From an uncultured Pelagibacteraceae bacterium (GTDB lineage: Bacteria > Pseudomonadota > Alphaproteobacteria > Pelagibacterales > Pelagibacteraceae): DNA of 53,932 nucleotides. Of the stretch, positions 1 to 8,439 are shown in pieces. The position numbers and the translations under genes are program-made. Numbering within the stretch: position 1 is the first letter of the stretch; the number at the start of each line of letters is the position of its first letter. The stretch lies in assembly GCA_902514755.1 (NCBI GenBank), contig CABXRY010000006.1, forward strand, positions 1 to 53,932. Reading direction: 5' to 3'. Under the pieces are notes generated by a model. It was not told the DNA's origin and searched no databases. It saw only the letters and a list, made by a program, of their open reading frames with translations.

Positions 1-568
1 ACAATGGTGGATCACTTAATAAACCTTCTTTATATAATTGAGCACCAAACCACATATTACCTAAGTCAAATGCTTCTATTTCAGGTTTAACGCCTATTTC
101 TTTTAATTTTTTTGCAGCTTTTCTTAAATCATTAGGAGTATTAACTGTTATAACTGAACTATCGCCAAAATTTAAAGTTCCAGCATCTAATGTACAAATT
201 TCAGGCAAAAACTGTTCAGCATTTGCAATTCTTTCTAGTACATTTGCCATGTCTGTCATAGGACCAAAATCTAAAGGATTGTCTCCTTGTCCTATATCAA
301 GATCTCCACCCATACCTGTAGTTAAATTTAAAATTACATCAGTACCACTAGATCTTACTCTATCAACTACTTCTTTATATAATTCCAACCTTCTGCTAGG
401 AGTTCCGTCCTCTTCCCTTACATGAATATGAGCAATTGCAGCACCAGCTTTAGCAGCTTCAATAGAGGCGATTGCAATTTGTTCAGGAGTTTTTGGTAAA
501 TCTGGGTGTTTGCTCGCTGTATCGCCAGAGCCTGTTACTGCACAAGATACAAAAACTTTATTGTTCAT
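1..568 (-). CDS. BKACE-family beta-keto acid cleavage enzyme (DUF849), 3' end outside window
   Basis: The reverse-strand translation begins MNNKVFVSCAVTGSGDTASK and continues open to the window edge (189 codons visible). It carries the metal-binding pair in AHIHVREEDGTPSRR, then LNLTTGMGG and LDAGTLNFGDSSV, all typical of the BKACE (formerly DUF849) TIM-barrel family. These Zn enzymes cleave a beta-keto acid with acetyl-CoA to give acetoacetate plus a CoA thioester. Family members act on 3-keto-5-aminohexanoate, dehydrocarnitine and other substrates, so the substrate cannot be read from this fragment. It is divergent from the class II aldolase/thioesterase pair, 35 bases away. A thioesterase next to a BKACE resembles carnitine catabolism (cdhB/cdhC), but no carnitine dehydrogenase is in view. 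Confidence 0.88.
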   Translation of the reverse strand, partial: MNNKVFVSCAVTGSGDTASKHPDLPKTPEQIAIASIEAAKAGAAIAHIHVREEDGTPSRRLELYKEVVDRVRSSGTDVILNLTTGMGGDLDIGQGDNPLDFGPMTDMANVLERIANAEQFLPEICTLDAGTLNFGDSSVITVNTPNDLRKAAKKLKEIGVKPEIEAFDLGNMWFGAQLYKEGLLSDPPL

Positions 569-603
569 AATTTATAATTCACTTATAGTTTAAAATAGTA
601 AAA

Positions 604-1329
604 ATGGAAATAACTGAATTACAAAAAGATCTAGCTGCAACATTTAGATGGACTGCAAGATTAAATATGCATGAAGCAGTTGCAAATCACTTTAGTGCTT
701 GCGTTCCAGGTTCCTCAGATTTTTATGTAAATAAAGCGGGCATTCATTTCAGCCGAATAAAAGCAAGTGATTTAATTTTAATAACAAAAGAAAATATTAA
801 TAAATTTAGAAATAAACCTGAAGTAGTAGACTCTACGGCATTAAATATACATGGAACAATTCATGAAAAAGCTCCACATGCTAAATGTATTTTTCATGTT
901 CATTCAAAATATGCAACTGTCCTATCAACACTAAAGGACCCAACGTTAAAACCGATAGATCAAAATACTATGACTTTTTATAATAAGATTGCTGTCTTTA
1001 ATGATTTTGGAGGATTGGGATTTCAAGAAGAGTCAATCAAAATGGCAAATGCTTTAGGCAATAAGCAACATATGATTCTAGCTAATCACGGAATTATAAC
1101 AACTGGAGAGACAGTTGCTGAAGGTTTTAATTCATTATATTATTTTGAAAAAGCTGCCGAAACTTACATTACAGCTTTATCAACTAATAAAGATTTAAAA
1201 ATTGTAAGTCATGAAATTGCTGAAAAAACTTCAGAGGAGGCTGCAAATTATCCTGTTGATACAGCAAAACAATTTTTATCAGAGATTAGATGTATCTTAG
1301 ATAAAGAAGAACCTGATTATGTAAATTAA
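604..1329 (+). CDS. class II aldolase/adducin domain protein
   Basis: This 241-residue protein matches the class II aldolase/adducin (fuculose-1-phosphate aldolase, RhaD/AraD) fold. Evidence is the N-terminal helix followed by NHFSACVP, the zinc ligand pair in FHVHSKYATVL (near residues 98-100) and the third zinc histidine in ILANHGIITTG. The size is normal for the family. Such enzymes are Zn-dependent aldolases, epimerases or decarboxylases; the substrate is unknown. The stop codon is one base before the ATG of the hotdog thioesterase, so the two are almost certainly co-transcribed. The start has no convincing Shine-Dalgarno site, which is usual for this genome. Confidence 0.85.
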   Translation: MEITELQKDLAATFRWTARLNMHEAVANHFSACVPGSSDFYVNKAGIHFSRIKASDLILITKENINKFRNKPEVVDSTALNIHGTIHEKAPHAKCIFHVHSKYATVLSTLKDPTLKPIDQNTMTFYNKIAVFNDFGGLGFQEESIKMANALGNKQHMILANHGIITTGETVAEGFNSLYYFEKAAETYITALSTNKDLKIVSHEIAEKTSEEAANYPVDTAKQFLSEIRCILDKEEPDYVN

Positions 1330-1330
1330 T

Positions 1331-1801
1331 ATGAGTATATTTCTTACTAAACAAAAAATAATAAAAGATTGGACTGATTATAATGGGCATATGAATGTTG
1401 CGTATTATGTTCTTATATTTGATCAATTTGGATCTGAAGTCTTATTAACTAGTTTTAATATGGGAGAGGAATCAGCAAAAACTACTAAAAAAAGTACTAT
1501 GGTTGTAGAATCTCATATTACTTACGATCAAGAGGTAAAAGAAAATGATGAAGTAGATATTAATCTTATCTATTGCGATCATGATAAAAAAAGAATTCAA
1601 TATAAACTAGAAATGATACACTCTGAAAAAAAGTATTTAGCTGCAACTTTAGAAGCTTTGTCGCTTTATGTTGATCTAGATGAAAGAAAAGTTGTTGAAT
1701 TTGAAAAAGAAAAAGTAGATCTAATGAGAGAATTCATTGCAAAAAATAATAGTACTTTTAAAATAGACAATTTAAAATTTTCTTCAAAATTAAAAAAATA
1801 A
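1331..1801 (+). CDS. hotdog-fold acyl-CoA thioesterase (4HBT type)
   Basis: The 156-residue protein begins with DWTDYNGHMNVAYYVLIFD, the active-site signature of 4-hydroxybenzoyl-CoA-type thioesterases (catalytic Asp followed by N-G-H-M-N). The rest fits a single hotdog domain. It would hydrolyse a CoA thioester in the cytoplasm. Genomic partners are the upstream aldolase (one-base gap) and the divergent BKACE. By analogy with the thioesterase of the carnitine operon it might release glycine betaine from betainyl-CoA, but this is inference. It converges on the SMR gene with a 4-base gap. Confidence 0.82.
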   Translation: MSIFLTKQKIIKDWTDYNGHMNVAYYVLIFDQFGSEVLLTSFNMGEESAKTTKKSTMVVESHITYDQEVKENDEVDINLIYCDHDKKRIQYKLEMIHSEKKYLAATLEALSLYVDLDERKVVEFEKEKVDLMREFIAKNNSTFKIDNLKFSSKLKK

Positions 1802-1805
1802 ATAT

Positions 1806-2138
1806 TTAAGCATCATTCATAGTATTAACTATAACAACACCAACAACAATTAGTGCTAAGCCTATTGTGGTTGCAAGATTCGGAATTTGCTTATATTTAA
1901 AAATTCCTATTAAAGACAAGGCAATTATGCCTACACCTGACCATGTAGCGTAAGTTATTCCAATCGGTAAAATTTTCATTGCATGAGACATCGTATACAT
2001 ACAAATGGCTATAGCTAAAATGCAGATTAACGAAGGTATCCATTTAGTAAAACCATCTGTAGCTTTTAAAGTCCCTGTGGAAATTATTTCTCCTGCAATT
2101 GCTACTGCTAACAATATATAGGCCTGGGTTAAAGTCAT
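1806..2138 (-). CDS. small multidrug resistance (SMR/EmrE-like) transporter
   Basis: At 110 residues with four hydrophobic segments this is a typical SMR dimeric H+-coupled antiporter. The essential membrane glutamate lies in AVAIAGEIISTGTLKATDGF, followed by the family's K/T-rich TM1-TM2 loop. Later segments contain GITYATWSGVGIIALSLIGI, matching the conserved A-x-W-x-G stretch. SMR proteins export quaternary ammonium and guanidinium compounds. Its place beside possible amine-catabolic genes suggests the ligand could be a natural quaternary amine, but this is not shown. It is divergent from the TauD-family gene and shares a 51-base intergenic region with it. Confidence 0.9.
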   Translation of the reverse strand: MTLTQAYILLAVAIAGEIISTGTLKATDGFTKWIPSLICILAIAICMYTMSHAMKILPIGITYATWSGVGIIALSLIGIFKYKQIPNLATTIGLALIVVGVVIVNTMNDA

Positions 2139-2153
2139 GATATCTTATACATT

Positions 2154-2182
2154 TTGACAAATTAAAATTCTAGCTATAAATT
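2154..2182 (+). promoter_or_regulatory. candidate sigma-70 promoter of the TauD-family gene
   Basis: A perfect TTGACA (2154-2159) is followed by TATAAA (2175-2180, 15-base spacing) or TAAATT (2177-2182, 17-base spacing). It would start transcription only a few bases before the ATG at 2190, giving a nearly leaderless mRNA. In such A+T-rich DNA the -10 match is weak evidence; the perfect -35 is the main support. Confidence 0.35.
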
Positions 2183-2189
2183 ATTTTAA

Positions 2190-3023
2190 ATGAATGTAAA
2201 ATTATTGTCAGGCGCATTGGGTGCAGAGATTAGCGGAATTGACTTAACAGACACTTCTAATCAAAATTTTAAGAAAATTAATGATTTATTATTAGAGCAT
2301 AAAGTTATTTTTTTTAGAGATCAGCCTATTACAAATGAACAGCAAATAGCTCTTGCAGAAAAATTTGGTCCATTAGAAACTCATGCATATGTTAAAGGAT
2401 TAAAAGATCATCCAGAGATTGTAAGAATTATCAAAGGCAAAGAAGAAAAAAATCAATGGGGTGAAAACTGGCATAGTGATGTAAGTTATAATTCTAAACC
2501 TACTAAAGCAGTAATATTAAAGTCAGTCAAAATTCCTCCTGTGGGCGGAGATACTTGTTTTTCAAATATGGAATTAGCCTGGGAAACATTAGACCCTAAA
2601 ATCCAAAGCAAAATAATTAATAAAAAAGCAATTCATAGTTCACTTGGAGCAGAATTTTTTATTGATAATTATAAATACATGGAGGGAAATGAAAAAAGAA
2701 ATTACGACTCTTATTCTAATGAGCATCCAATAGTAAGAACGCATCCTGAAACAGGTAAGAAAATTTTATATGTTAACTGGACCTACACAAAACAGATTAT
2801 AGGTTTGGAAAAAGAGGAAAGTGATCGAATTTTAAAGGAAATATTCGAACATCAGGCAAGATTAGATCTAACCTGTAGATTTAGTTGGACAGAAGATACT
2901 GTTGCTATTTGGGATAATAGAAGTGTAATTCATTATGCAATTGCAGATTTTTTTCCTGGTAGAGGTCTTGGATACGAGAGAATAATGGATCGAATTGCAA
3001 TCGAGGGTGACCATCCTCAATAA
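2190..3023 (+). CDS. TauD/TfdA-family Fe(II)/2-oxoglutarate dioxygenase
   Basis: The 277-residue protein has the full double-stranded beta-helix facial triad: HxD in WHSDVSY (about H95/D97), distal His in WDNRSVIHYA (about residue 248), and the 2-oxoglutarate-binding Arg in the C-terminal GYERIMDRI. The N-terminus (GALGAEISGIDL) is the classic TauD/TfdA opening and the length is usual. Reaction: O2- and 2-oxoglutarate-dependent hydroxylation, usually releasing sulfite, an amine or an alcohol from a small organic acid. TauD proper acts on taurine, but many paralogues do not, so no symbol is given. It is followed 45 bases later by the GMC oxidoreductase on the same strand. Confidence 0.88.
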   Translation: MNVKLLSGALGAEISGIDLTDTSNQNFKKINDLLLEHKVIFFRDQPITNEQQIALAEKFGPLETHAYVKGLKDHPEIVRIIKGKEEKNQWGENWHSDVSYNSKPTKAVILKSVKIPPVGGDTCFSNMELAWETLDPKIQSKIINKKAIHSSLGAEFFIDNYKYMEGNEKRNYDSYSNEHPIVRTHPETGKKILYVNWTYTKQIIGLEKEESDRILKEIFEHQARLDLTCRFSWTEDTVAIWDNRSVIHYAIADFFPGRGLGYERIMDRIAIEGDHPQ

Positions 3024-3068
3024 GTAAGATTTAAATTCTTAATAAATTAATATAAATTCTTAAAAATT

Positions 3069-4652
3069 ATGAAATTTGATTATTTAGTTATTGGCGCAGG
3101 TACAGCAGGATGTGTTTTGGCTAATAGGTTATCAGATAATCCACAAAATAACGTTGCGATTTTTGAAGCGGGAAAAAATAGCGATATTTGGAAAGTAAAC
3201 ATGCCACTTGCAATTTTGTATACGATGCATGATCCAAAATATAATTATAAATATTATTCAGAACCTGAACCTCACTTAAATAATAGAAAACTTTTTTGTC
3301 CAAGAGGAAAGATGATTGGTGGTTGCTCTGCACACAATGGAATGGTTTATGTAAGAGGAAATAAAAATGATTATGAAAGATGGGCTTCGTTTGGACTAAG
3401 AGATTGGTCATATGAAAAAGTTTTACCTTTCTTTAAAAAAATTGAAACTTGGTCTGAAGGAGAAAACGAGTATAGAGGTGGAAATGGTATACTTCCAATT
3501 AATCAATCTAAAAATAAAAACCCATTATTTGGTGCTTTTTTAAACTCAGCTAAAGAAGCAGGTCATAAAATTAATAATGATATGAATGGAGAAGATCAAG
3601 AAGGTTTTGGAATGTATGATGTTACCATTCATAAAGGTGAAAGAGCAAGTGCTTCCAAATATTATTTAAATCCAGCTAGGAAAAGAAATAATTTAAAAGT
3701 ATTTACTGAAGCATTTGTTGAGAAAATTATTTTTGATGGAAAAAAAGCAATAGGAGTTGAAGTTAAAATTAAAAATAAAGTTGAAAAAATATATGTAAAT
3801 AAAGAAATAATACTTAGTGGTGGATCAATAAATTCACCCCAATTACTTATGCTTTCTGGTGTTGGTCCAGCAGATCACCTAAAAGATAAAGGAATTGAAG
3901 TAATTCATGACCTTAAGGGGATTGGTAAAAATCTACAAGATCATTTAGAAACCTATATTCAGCAAGAATGTAAAACTCCAGATACTTTATATTCGTATGT
4001 CAATAAATTGAATATGGTCAGAATTGGTATTCAGTGGTTTCTAAATAAAAGTGGTCCCTGCTCTACATCATTTTTAGAAGCTGGAGGATTTTGCAAATCA
4101 TCAGCAGATAAAGAGTACCCAAATATTCAGTTTCACTTCTTTCCCGCATTTGTAATAGATCACGGTACAGTGGATCCCGATAGACATGGATTTCAATTAC
4201 ACGCAAGTTTAAATCAACCAAAAAGTAGAGGACACATTACATTAAACAGCTCTAATCCTTATGATTTTCCAAAAATTCAATTCAATTATTTAGAAAATAA
4301 TTATGATCTTAAAGAGACAGTTAAGTGTATTCGTGTAGCAAGAAAAATACTTAGTCAAAACTCTATGAGGCCTTATGCTGGAGAAGAAGTTGGTCCAGGT
4401 GAAAATGCTCAAACAGACAGTCAAATCGAAGAATATATTAGGTCAAAAGCAGAAACTGCTTATCACCCCTCTTGTACATTAAAAATGGGTGTAGATGATA
4501 TGGCTGTAGTTGATGAAAAACTTAAAATACATGGACTACAGAATATAAGAGTTGCTGATGCATCTGTAATGCCTGAAATAACAAGCGGTAATTTAAATGC
4601 ACCTACCCTCATGATTGCAGAAAGAGCATCTGACTTTATCATGAATTCATGA
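3069..4652 (+). CDS. GMC-family FAD oxidoreductase (choline-dehydrogenase-like)
   Basis: A 527-residue flavoprotein. The N-terminal dinucleotide motif is in YLVIGAGTAGCVLANRLS. GMC signature 1 is PRGKMIGGCSAHNGMVYVRG, with Cys where most members have Ser. Signature 2 is GGSINSPQLLMLSGVGP, and the C-terminal catalytic His lies in AYHPSCTLKMG, followed by NLNAPTLMIAERASDFI. Length is normal. GMC enzymes oxidise primary alcohols such as choline; the actual substrate is not determined. Its last codons overlap the first DMT transporter by an ATGA junction, so expression is coupled with two transporters and a second 2OG dioxygenase. Confidence 0.92.
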   Translation: MKFDYLVIGAGTAGCVLANRLSDNPQNNVAIFEAGKNSDIWKVNMPLAILYTMHDPKYNYKYYSEPEPHLNNRKLFCPRGKMIGGCSAHNGMVYVRGNKNDYERWASFGLRDWSYEKVLPFFKKIETWSEGENEYRGGNGILPINQSKNKNPLFGAFLNSAKEAGHKINNDMNGEDQEGFGMYDVTIHKGERASASKYYLNPARKRNNLKVFTEAFVEKIIFDGKKAIGVEVKIKNKVEKIYVNKEIILSGGSINSPQLLMLSGVGPADHLKDKGIEVIHDLKGIGKNLQDHLETYIQQECKTPDTLYSYVNKLNMVRIGIQWFLNKSGPCSTSFLEAGGFCKSSADKEYPNIQFHFFPAFVIDHGTVDPDRHGFQLHASLNQPKSRGHITLNSSNPYDFPKIQFNYLENNYDLKETVKCIRVARKILSQNSMRPYAGEEVGPGENAQTDSQIEEYIRSKAETAYHPSCTLKMGVDDMAVVDEKLKIHGLQNIRVADASVMPEITSGNLNAPTLMIAERASDFIMNS

Positions 4653-5599
4653 CAACAGCTCAAAATAATACAAAGGGTATTCTTTTTATTCTTGTTGGAA
4701 TGGTGGTATTTTCAATTCAGGATGCATTAATCAAGTTTATATACGAAGATTCTGCTTTGTATGAATTATATCTAGGTAGAACCCTATCAGCTGCATTTTT
4801 TTTATTTTGTTATATGAAATTTACAAAACAAAAAATTATTTTAAAAACCCACTACCCGTTTTTAACCACTTTGAGAATTATATGTTTTTTCTTTGGTTTT
4901 AGTTTTTTTTATATCTCACTAACATATATGTCACTAGCAATGGCAAATGCTTTATTTTTTTCAAGTCCATTTTTTGTATCCATCTTAGCAGTACTATTTT
5001 TAAATGAAAAAGTTGGTATTAGAAGATGGCTTGCGATCTTAACAGGATTTAGTGGAGTATTTATTGTTTTAAATCCAGATTTTAGTAATTTTGAATATAA
5101 AAAACTATCACCAGTTGCGTGTGCTTTATGCTATTCGATATCAATGACAATTACCAAATATACTTCTGACAAAGATAATTCATATACACAGATGACCCAT
5201 TTGTATATTGGAGCAACTATTATAAGTATTTTATTTTTTATTTTTACAGGTGAAGGTCAATTTAATAATTTTAGCGATCCAACCTATCAGTTTATTTTTA
5301 GAGAATGGTTTACAAACCCAACTTATGCTTGGCCAATTATAATATTAATGGGATTTATTGGAGCTTTAGCATTTTTTTGTGTATTTAATGCATATAGCAT
5401 TGCCTCTCCTTCGGTAGTTTCTTTATATGAATATTCTTTAATTATTTGGTCGATAATGATTGGTTATATATTGTTTGATAGTGTACCAACATTAAGAACT
5501 TTTATTGGTGTTTCAGTTATTATAGGAGCTGGAATATATATATATTTAAGAGAAAAAGTAAAAGATCAAATGATTGTAACAGATACTCCTAATAGATGA
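4649..5599 (+). CDS. DMT-superfamily (EamA) transporter, copy 1
   Basis: This 316-residue integral membrane protein has about ten hydrophobic helices in two EamA repeats. TM1 holds VFSIQDALIKFI, and the first repeat ends in GIRRWLAILTGFSGVFIVLNP, a standard EamA feature. Proteins of this kind export or import metabolites such as amino acids and amines. It starts inside the stop codon of the GMC oxidoreductase (ATGA) and ends inside the start of a close paralogue (ATGA). Confidence 0.9.
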   Translation: MTTAQNNTKGILFILVGMVVFSIQDALIKFIYEDSALYELYLGRTLSAAFFLFCYMKFTKQKIILKTHYPFLTTLRIICFFFGFSFFYISLTYMSLAMANALFFSSPFFVSILAVLFLNEKVGIRRWLAILTGFSGVFIVLNPDFSNFEYKKLSPVACALCYSISMTITKYTSDKDNSYTQMTHLYIGATIISILFFIFTGEGQFNNFSDPTYQFIFREWFTNPTYAWPIIILMGFIGALAFFCVFNAYSIASPSVVSLYEYSLIIWSIMIGYILFDSVPTLRTFIGVSVIIGAGIYIYLREKVKDQMIVTDTPNR

Positions 5600-6552
5600 G
5601 AGCTAAAGATAATAATTCAAAAGGTATCGTTCTAATAGTTATTGCAATGACATTGTTTGCAATGCAAGATTCTTTAATAAAATTTATTTTTGAAAAATCT
5701 GCTCTTTATGAAATTTTCTTTGGAAGATACTTTGTTGCTGCAGTTTTACTTTTTTTCTATATCAAATTTAAGAAACAAAAAGTTAATTTAAAAACATATT
5801 ACCCTATCCTTACTTTTGTAAGAGTCATTTTACATTTTTTAGCTTTTTCTGCTTTTTTTATTTCCTTAACCTATATGCCTTTAGCAACAGCTAATGCACT
5901 TTTTTTTTCTTGCCCTTTTTTTGTATCAATTTTTGCAAAATTTTTTTTAAAAGAATATATTGGAATTAGAAGATGGTCAGCGATAGCCTTTGGATTTTTA
6001 GGAGTATTTGTTGTTCTTAATCCAAATTTTTCAGAATTTGAGTATAAAAGCTTGCTGCCTGTAGGATGTGCATTTTTTTATGCAGCATCTATGACTATAA
6101 CAAAGTACACATCGGATAAAGATGATGTTAACACTCAGTTATTTTACTTTTACTTAATTGCTATAGCCCTATGTGGGTTGATTTATTTTTACATGGGTAA
6201 TGGTCAATTTAATAATGCAAATTACGACTCTACAACTCAATTTATTTTCAGAGAATGGTTTTCTAACATAGAATATACTTGGAAATTTATACTATTTTTT
6301 GGTGTAGCTGCATCTATTGCTTTTGTTTGTATTTTTTCTGCATATATTATTGCTTCTCCATCAGTAGTATCATTATTTGAGTACTCTTTGATTGTAATGT
6401 CCATGATACCTGGATATTTTTTATTTAATGAAATTCCATCTATTAGAACTTTTATAGGTGTTGCTTGTATAATATCAGCCGGAATATATATTTATTCAAG
6501 AGAAAAAGTTAGAGAACAGTATATTGCTACTGAGACACCAGTTAGAAGATGA
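5596..6552 (+). CDS. DMT-superfamily (EamA) transporter, copy 2
   Basis: The 318-residue protein is clearly paralogous to the gene before it. It shares the framework of TM1 (FAMQDSLIKFIFEKSALYE), GIRRW, GVFVVLNPNF, SMTITKYTSDKD and FIFREWF in the same order and spacing. It arose by tandem duplication and has diverged at many positions, so it is not a recent copy. The pair might act as a heteromer or on two related substrates. The 3' end overlaps the next gene by ATGA. No signal for independent transcription is seen. Confidence 0.9.
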   Translation: MRAKDNNSKGIVLIVIAMTLFAMQDSLIKFIFEKSALYEIFFGRYFVAAVLLFFYIKFKKQKVNLKTYYPILTFVRVILHFLAFSAFFISLTYMPLATANALFFSCPFFVSIFAKFFLKEYIGIRRWSAIAFGFLGVFVVLNPNFSEFEYKSLLPVGCAFFYAASMTITKYTSDKDDVNTQLFYFYLIAIALCGLIYFYMGNGQFNNANYDSTTQFIFREWFSNIEYTWKFILFFGVAASIAFVCIFSAYIIASPSVVSLFEYSLIVMSMIPGYFLFNEIPSIRTFIGVACIISAGIYIYSREKVREQYIATETPVRR

Positions 6553-7520
6553 CCAAAAACTATATACCAACAATTAACATATCCTCACTAATCAGAGAGA
6601 AATTTAAAACTCAAAATGCATTAAAAATAATTAAGAAAATTGAAAAGGCTTGCGTTGAGGTGGGTTTTTTTCAAGTTACTGGCCATGGAATAAATATTAA
6701 AAAGATAAATAATATCTGCAAAATTGGAAATAGATTTTTTAATTCTTCAGAAAAAAATAAAAATAAATTAGCTCCAAAAAAATGGAATAATAAAAATAAA
6801 AACTTATATCGAGGTTACTTTCCAAATACTGTAAATGGTAAAGAAGGATTAGATTTAGGAGATCTTAAAATAACATTAAAACATGTAAAAGATTATAAGT
6901 CTGAATATATTGAATATTTAGATCTTAAAAAATCCTTAAATAAAACATCTATCAGAAGTTTATCAAATTATTTTGATGAAATTTTTTCTTTAAGCGAATT
7001 ATTGTTTAAAAGTATAATCAAACTCTATAATAAAGATGAAAATATCAGCAAAAAAGCTTTTTCAAGAACTAAAACTTTAAGCACTTTAAGATTTAATTAC
7101 TATCCAAATCAAACAAAACCAGTAGAAATTTCAAAACAAGATGGGGTAGCTCTTGGCTGTGAAACGCATGTCGATAGTGGTATTTTTACTGTGCTATACC
7201 AAGATAAAAAAGGTGGATTACAAGTTCAGAATAGAAAAAATAAAAAATGGTATGATGTTCCATTTAATAAAAATGCATTAATCGTTAATACTGGGTTAGC
7301 TTTAGAATATTTAAGTATGGGAAAGTTTAAAGCGACTAATCATAGAGTACTATGGAATAAAACAAAAAGAATGTCTGTTCCTTTCTTTTTTGAACCTTCA
7401 TATGATTTTAAAATGTCTCCTTCATTTTTAAATGATAATTCAAATAATAAAAACAAAGGTATTATTTTTGAAAAATTTTTAAAAAAATCTTTGAAGAAAT
7501 TTATTGAATATCAAAGATAA
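6549..7520 (+). CDS. isopenicillin-N-synthase-like 2OG-Fe(II) oxygenase
   Basis: The 323-residue protein has the plant-type/IPNS layout: N-terminal DIOX_N-like segment (VEVGFFQVTGHGINI) and a C-terminal 2OG-FeII_Oxy domain. The HxD motif is in ETHVDSGIFTVLYQ (about residues 207-209), the distal His in KATNHRVLWN (about 265), and the RxS 2-oxoglutarate anchor in KRMSVPFFFEP. It presumably hydroxylates or desaturates a small metabolite. It overlaps the upstream DMT gene (ATGA), so the operon pairs an FAD alcohol oxidase, two transporters and this oxygenase. It is strikingly Lys/Asn-rich, which follows the low GC content. Confidence 0.87.
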   Translation: MTKNYIPTINISSLIREKFKTQNALKIIKKIEKACVEVGFFQVTGHGINIKKINNICKIGNRFFNSSEKNKNKLAPKKWNNKNKNLYRGYFPNTVNGKEGLDLGDLKITLKHVKDYKSEYIEYLDLKKSLNKTSIRSLSNYFDEIFSLSELLFKSIIKLYNKDENISKKAFSRTKTLSTLRFNYYPNQTKPVEISKQDGVALGCETHVDSGIFTVLYQDKKGGLQVQNRKNKKWYDVPFNKNALIVNTGLALEYLSMGKFKATNHRVLWNKTKRMSVPFFFEPSYDFKMSPSFLNDNSNNKNKGIIFEKFLKKSLKKFIEYQR

Positions 7521-7548
7521 AACTAAATAATATATAACTATTTAAATA

Positions 7549-8289
7549 ATGATTTATCTTCATAAAATCCTCCCTCTAATTTTTAGTCCATTAATGCTGA
7601 TAATGGTATTAATCATTTTTGGAGTAATTATTAATTCAAAAAAAATAAGCATAATTGGAATATTTATTTTAATCGTTTGCTCTTTACCTATTGTTTCTGA
7701 TAAATTAATTGCTTATCTTGAGTCTGATTATCAATTAAGCAAGCCTTCTAATATTACGTCTGCTGATGCAATAGTTGTTTTAAGTGGAATGATTAAAACG
7801 ATAAATTCTAAAGATGGTTTAGATTATGAGTTCGGTGAAGCATCTGATCGAATTTTTGCAGGAATAAATTTATTTAAAGAAAAAAAGGCCTCAAAACTAA
7901 TTCTTACTCGTGGAAAATTACCATGGTCTGTTGGAATTCCAGAAGGTGAATATTTGAAACAAATTGCAATCACTAATGGAATATCAGAAAATAATATTCT
8001 TTTAACTGAAAATGTAGAAAATACTGATCAAGAGGCAAAAGCTATTAAAAAGCTTCTTTCTATTGATGGGCCTAAGATTATACTTGTTACTTCTGCTTTT
8101 CATATGCCAAGAGCTGAATTAGTCTTTGAAGCAGCTGGCATAAATGTGGTCCCTTTTCCTGTTGATTTTCAAAAAGGGTTATCAAAACTTACTTTTATGA
8201 GTTTCATACCATCTGCAAATGCATTAAGTGGGACAAGTTTTTTTGTAAGAGAAATGATAGGTAGAGTTTATTACAATTTAAAGTATTAA
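7549..8289 (+). CDS. DUF218/YdcF-ElyC-SanA family membrane protein
   Basis: This 246-residue protein has two N-terminal membrane helices (residues about 8-55) and then a DUF218 domain. The domain shows ADAIVVLSGM, EASDRIFAGINLFKEKKASKLILT, the tract EGEYLKQIAITNGI, and LVTSAFHMPRAELVFEAAGI, all in family order. ElyC-type members affect envelope or peptidoglycan integrity in E. coli, but the biochemical activity is not settled. It starts 28 bases after the dioxygenase gene and may share its transcript. The 150 bases that follow form a non-coding leader for the next operon. Confidence 0.85.
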   Translation: MIYLHKILPLIFSPLMLIMVLIIFGVIINSKKISIIGIFILIVCSLPIVSDKLIAYLESDYQLSKPSNITSADAIVVLSGMIKTINSKDGLDYEFGEASDRIFAGINLFKEKKASKLILTRGKLPWSVGIPEGEYLKQIAITNGISENNILLTENVENTDQEAKAIKKLLSIDGPKIILVTSAFHMPRAELVFEAAGINVVPFPVDFQKGLSKLTFMSFIPSANALSGTSFFVREMIGRVYYNLKY

Positions 8290-8439
8290 CTTTTAAAAGA
8301 AGTAATTTCCGTATTCCCTATAACTTTAAATTGTGCTAAGTTTTGTGTTGTAAAGAGCGATACATAACTCATCGTTATATCCATTACGAAAGCGGGATCG
8401 GTCGTCTTTTTTTAAATTAGAAAGTTTAAAGGAGGAAAT
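8290..8439 (+). promoter_or_regulatory. 150-base leader with possible RNA structure before the LLM operon
   Basis: No ORF fits this gap. It is locally G+C-richer than other gaps in the window (about 8355-8406). A small hairpin is possible at GCGAT (8368-8372) / ATCGT (8382-8386) with a 9-base loop. A weaker 4-bp stem ACGA/TCGT (8396 region to about 8405) is followed by a T-run (8407-8413), which could act as an attenuator. An unusually complete Shine-Dalgarno, AAAGGAGG (8428-8435), precedes the ATG at 8440. I do not recognise a known riboswitch consensus. Confidence 0.4.

Noticed and set aside
2190-3023. Calling the TauD-family gene taurine dioxygenase
   Set aside because: The facial triad is shared by the whole family and no taurine transporter or tau genes are nearby, so the substrate cannot be assigned.
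3121-3411. Antisense open frame of 96 codons within the GMC oxidoreductase gene
   Set aside because: Lies fully inside a well-supported gene on the other strand and shows no motif; one of many shadows caused by low stop density in this composition.
8290-8439. A known riboswitch or tRNA in the LLM leader
   Set aside because: I could not fit a cloverleaf or the core consensus of the common riboswitches (glycine, SAM, TPP, glnA types), so it is left as an unidentified leader.
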